Made by a program: the position numbers and the translations under genes. Positions 63,941 to 64,000 of a stretch of DNA of 64,000 nucleotides are shown here, in pieces. Source of the DNA: Lineus longissimus (lineage: Eukaryota > Nemertea > Pilidiophora > Heteronemertea > Lineidae); NCBI RefSeq assembly GCF_910592395.1, contig NC_088308.1:26489501-26553500 (forward strand), read 5' to 3'. Below the pieces are notes generated by a model, which did no database searches, was not told the DNA's origin, and was given only the letters and a program-made list of their open reading frames with translations. Within the stretch, counting starts at the first letter, position 1. Each line of letters opens with the position of its first letter.

Positions 63941-64000
63941 GTAAGTTGACTGATGAAGTTTGAAAATGAATATATGCTGAGTCATTGTGGGCAGGTTCAC

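Noticed and set aside
1-64000. CRISPR arrays, prokaryotic operons, insertion sequences, tRNA or rRNA genes
   Set aside because: None seen. The window is intron-rich animal DNA. A tRNA scan by computer would be needed to exclude small RNA genes fully.

Overview
This is a window of animal nuclear DNA. Five multi-exon genes all lie on the + strand, with GT-AG introns from under 100 bases to almost 7 kb, AATAAA signals, and no bacterial-style operon features. The gene set (peroxisomal carrier SLC25A17, an MPRIP/outspread-type protein, a Delta-like GST, PIDD1 and PTPN13) and the repeats suggest a marine invertebrate, either a non-vertebrate deuterostome or a lophotrochozoan. The repeat clues are frequent AGGCCTA and TACATGTA words, a CTCACCTC...GAGGTGAGC element with a (CGT)n tract, and a piggyBac-type foldback MITE. 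I cannot fix the phylum from sequence alone.

Layout. 160-3675: SLC25A17 (PMP34), complete, nine exons, 310 residues. 5315-31013: a long MPRIP/outspread homologue, thirteen coding exons and 2661 residues, with two PH domains, a giant coiled coil mostly in one 4.1-kb exon, and a basic Ser-Pro tail. 34031-35779: a Delta-like glutathione S-transferase, four exons, 225 residues, with an N-terminal leader that looks like a myristoylation/palmitoylation signal. 38595-43154: a PIDD1 homologue, seven coding exons, 1057 residues, with LRRs, two ZU5 domains, UPA and two death-domain-like modules. 51868 to the right edge: the N-terminal 1353 residues of PTPN13 (KIND, FERM, PDZ1, start of PDZ2); the gene runs out of the window. 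All exon joins were checked by hand for frame; each complete model sums to a multiple of three.

The genes are not an operon and need no shared function. Two encode actin/Rho scaffolds (MPRIP, PTPN13), one a stress/centrosome death scaffold (PIDD1), one a detoxification enzyme (GST) and one a peroxisomal cofactor carrier. Non-coding DNA holds a 267-bp TTAA-flanked hairpin element, a 584-bp element with about 40-bp inverted ends beside a promoter-like cluster (E2F, CHR, DR1, octamer, TATA-like motifs) upstream of PIDD1, and a 1.1-kb repeat built of roughly 300-bp units.

The most notable biology is in the PIDD1 homologue (a second death-domain-like module, and His-Phe-Cys in place of His-Phe-Ser at the second autoprocessing site) and in the possible dual acylation of the GST.
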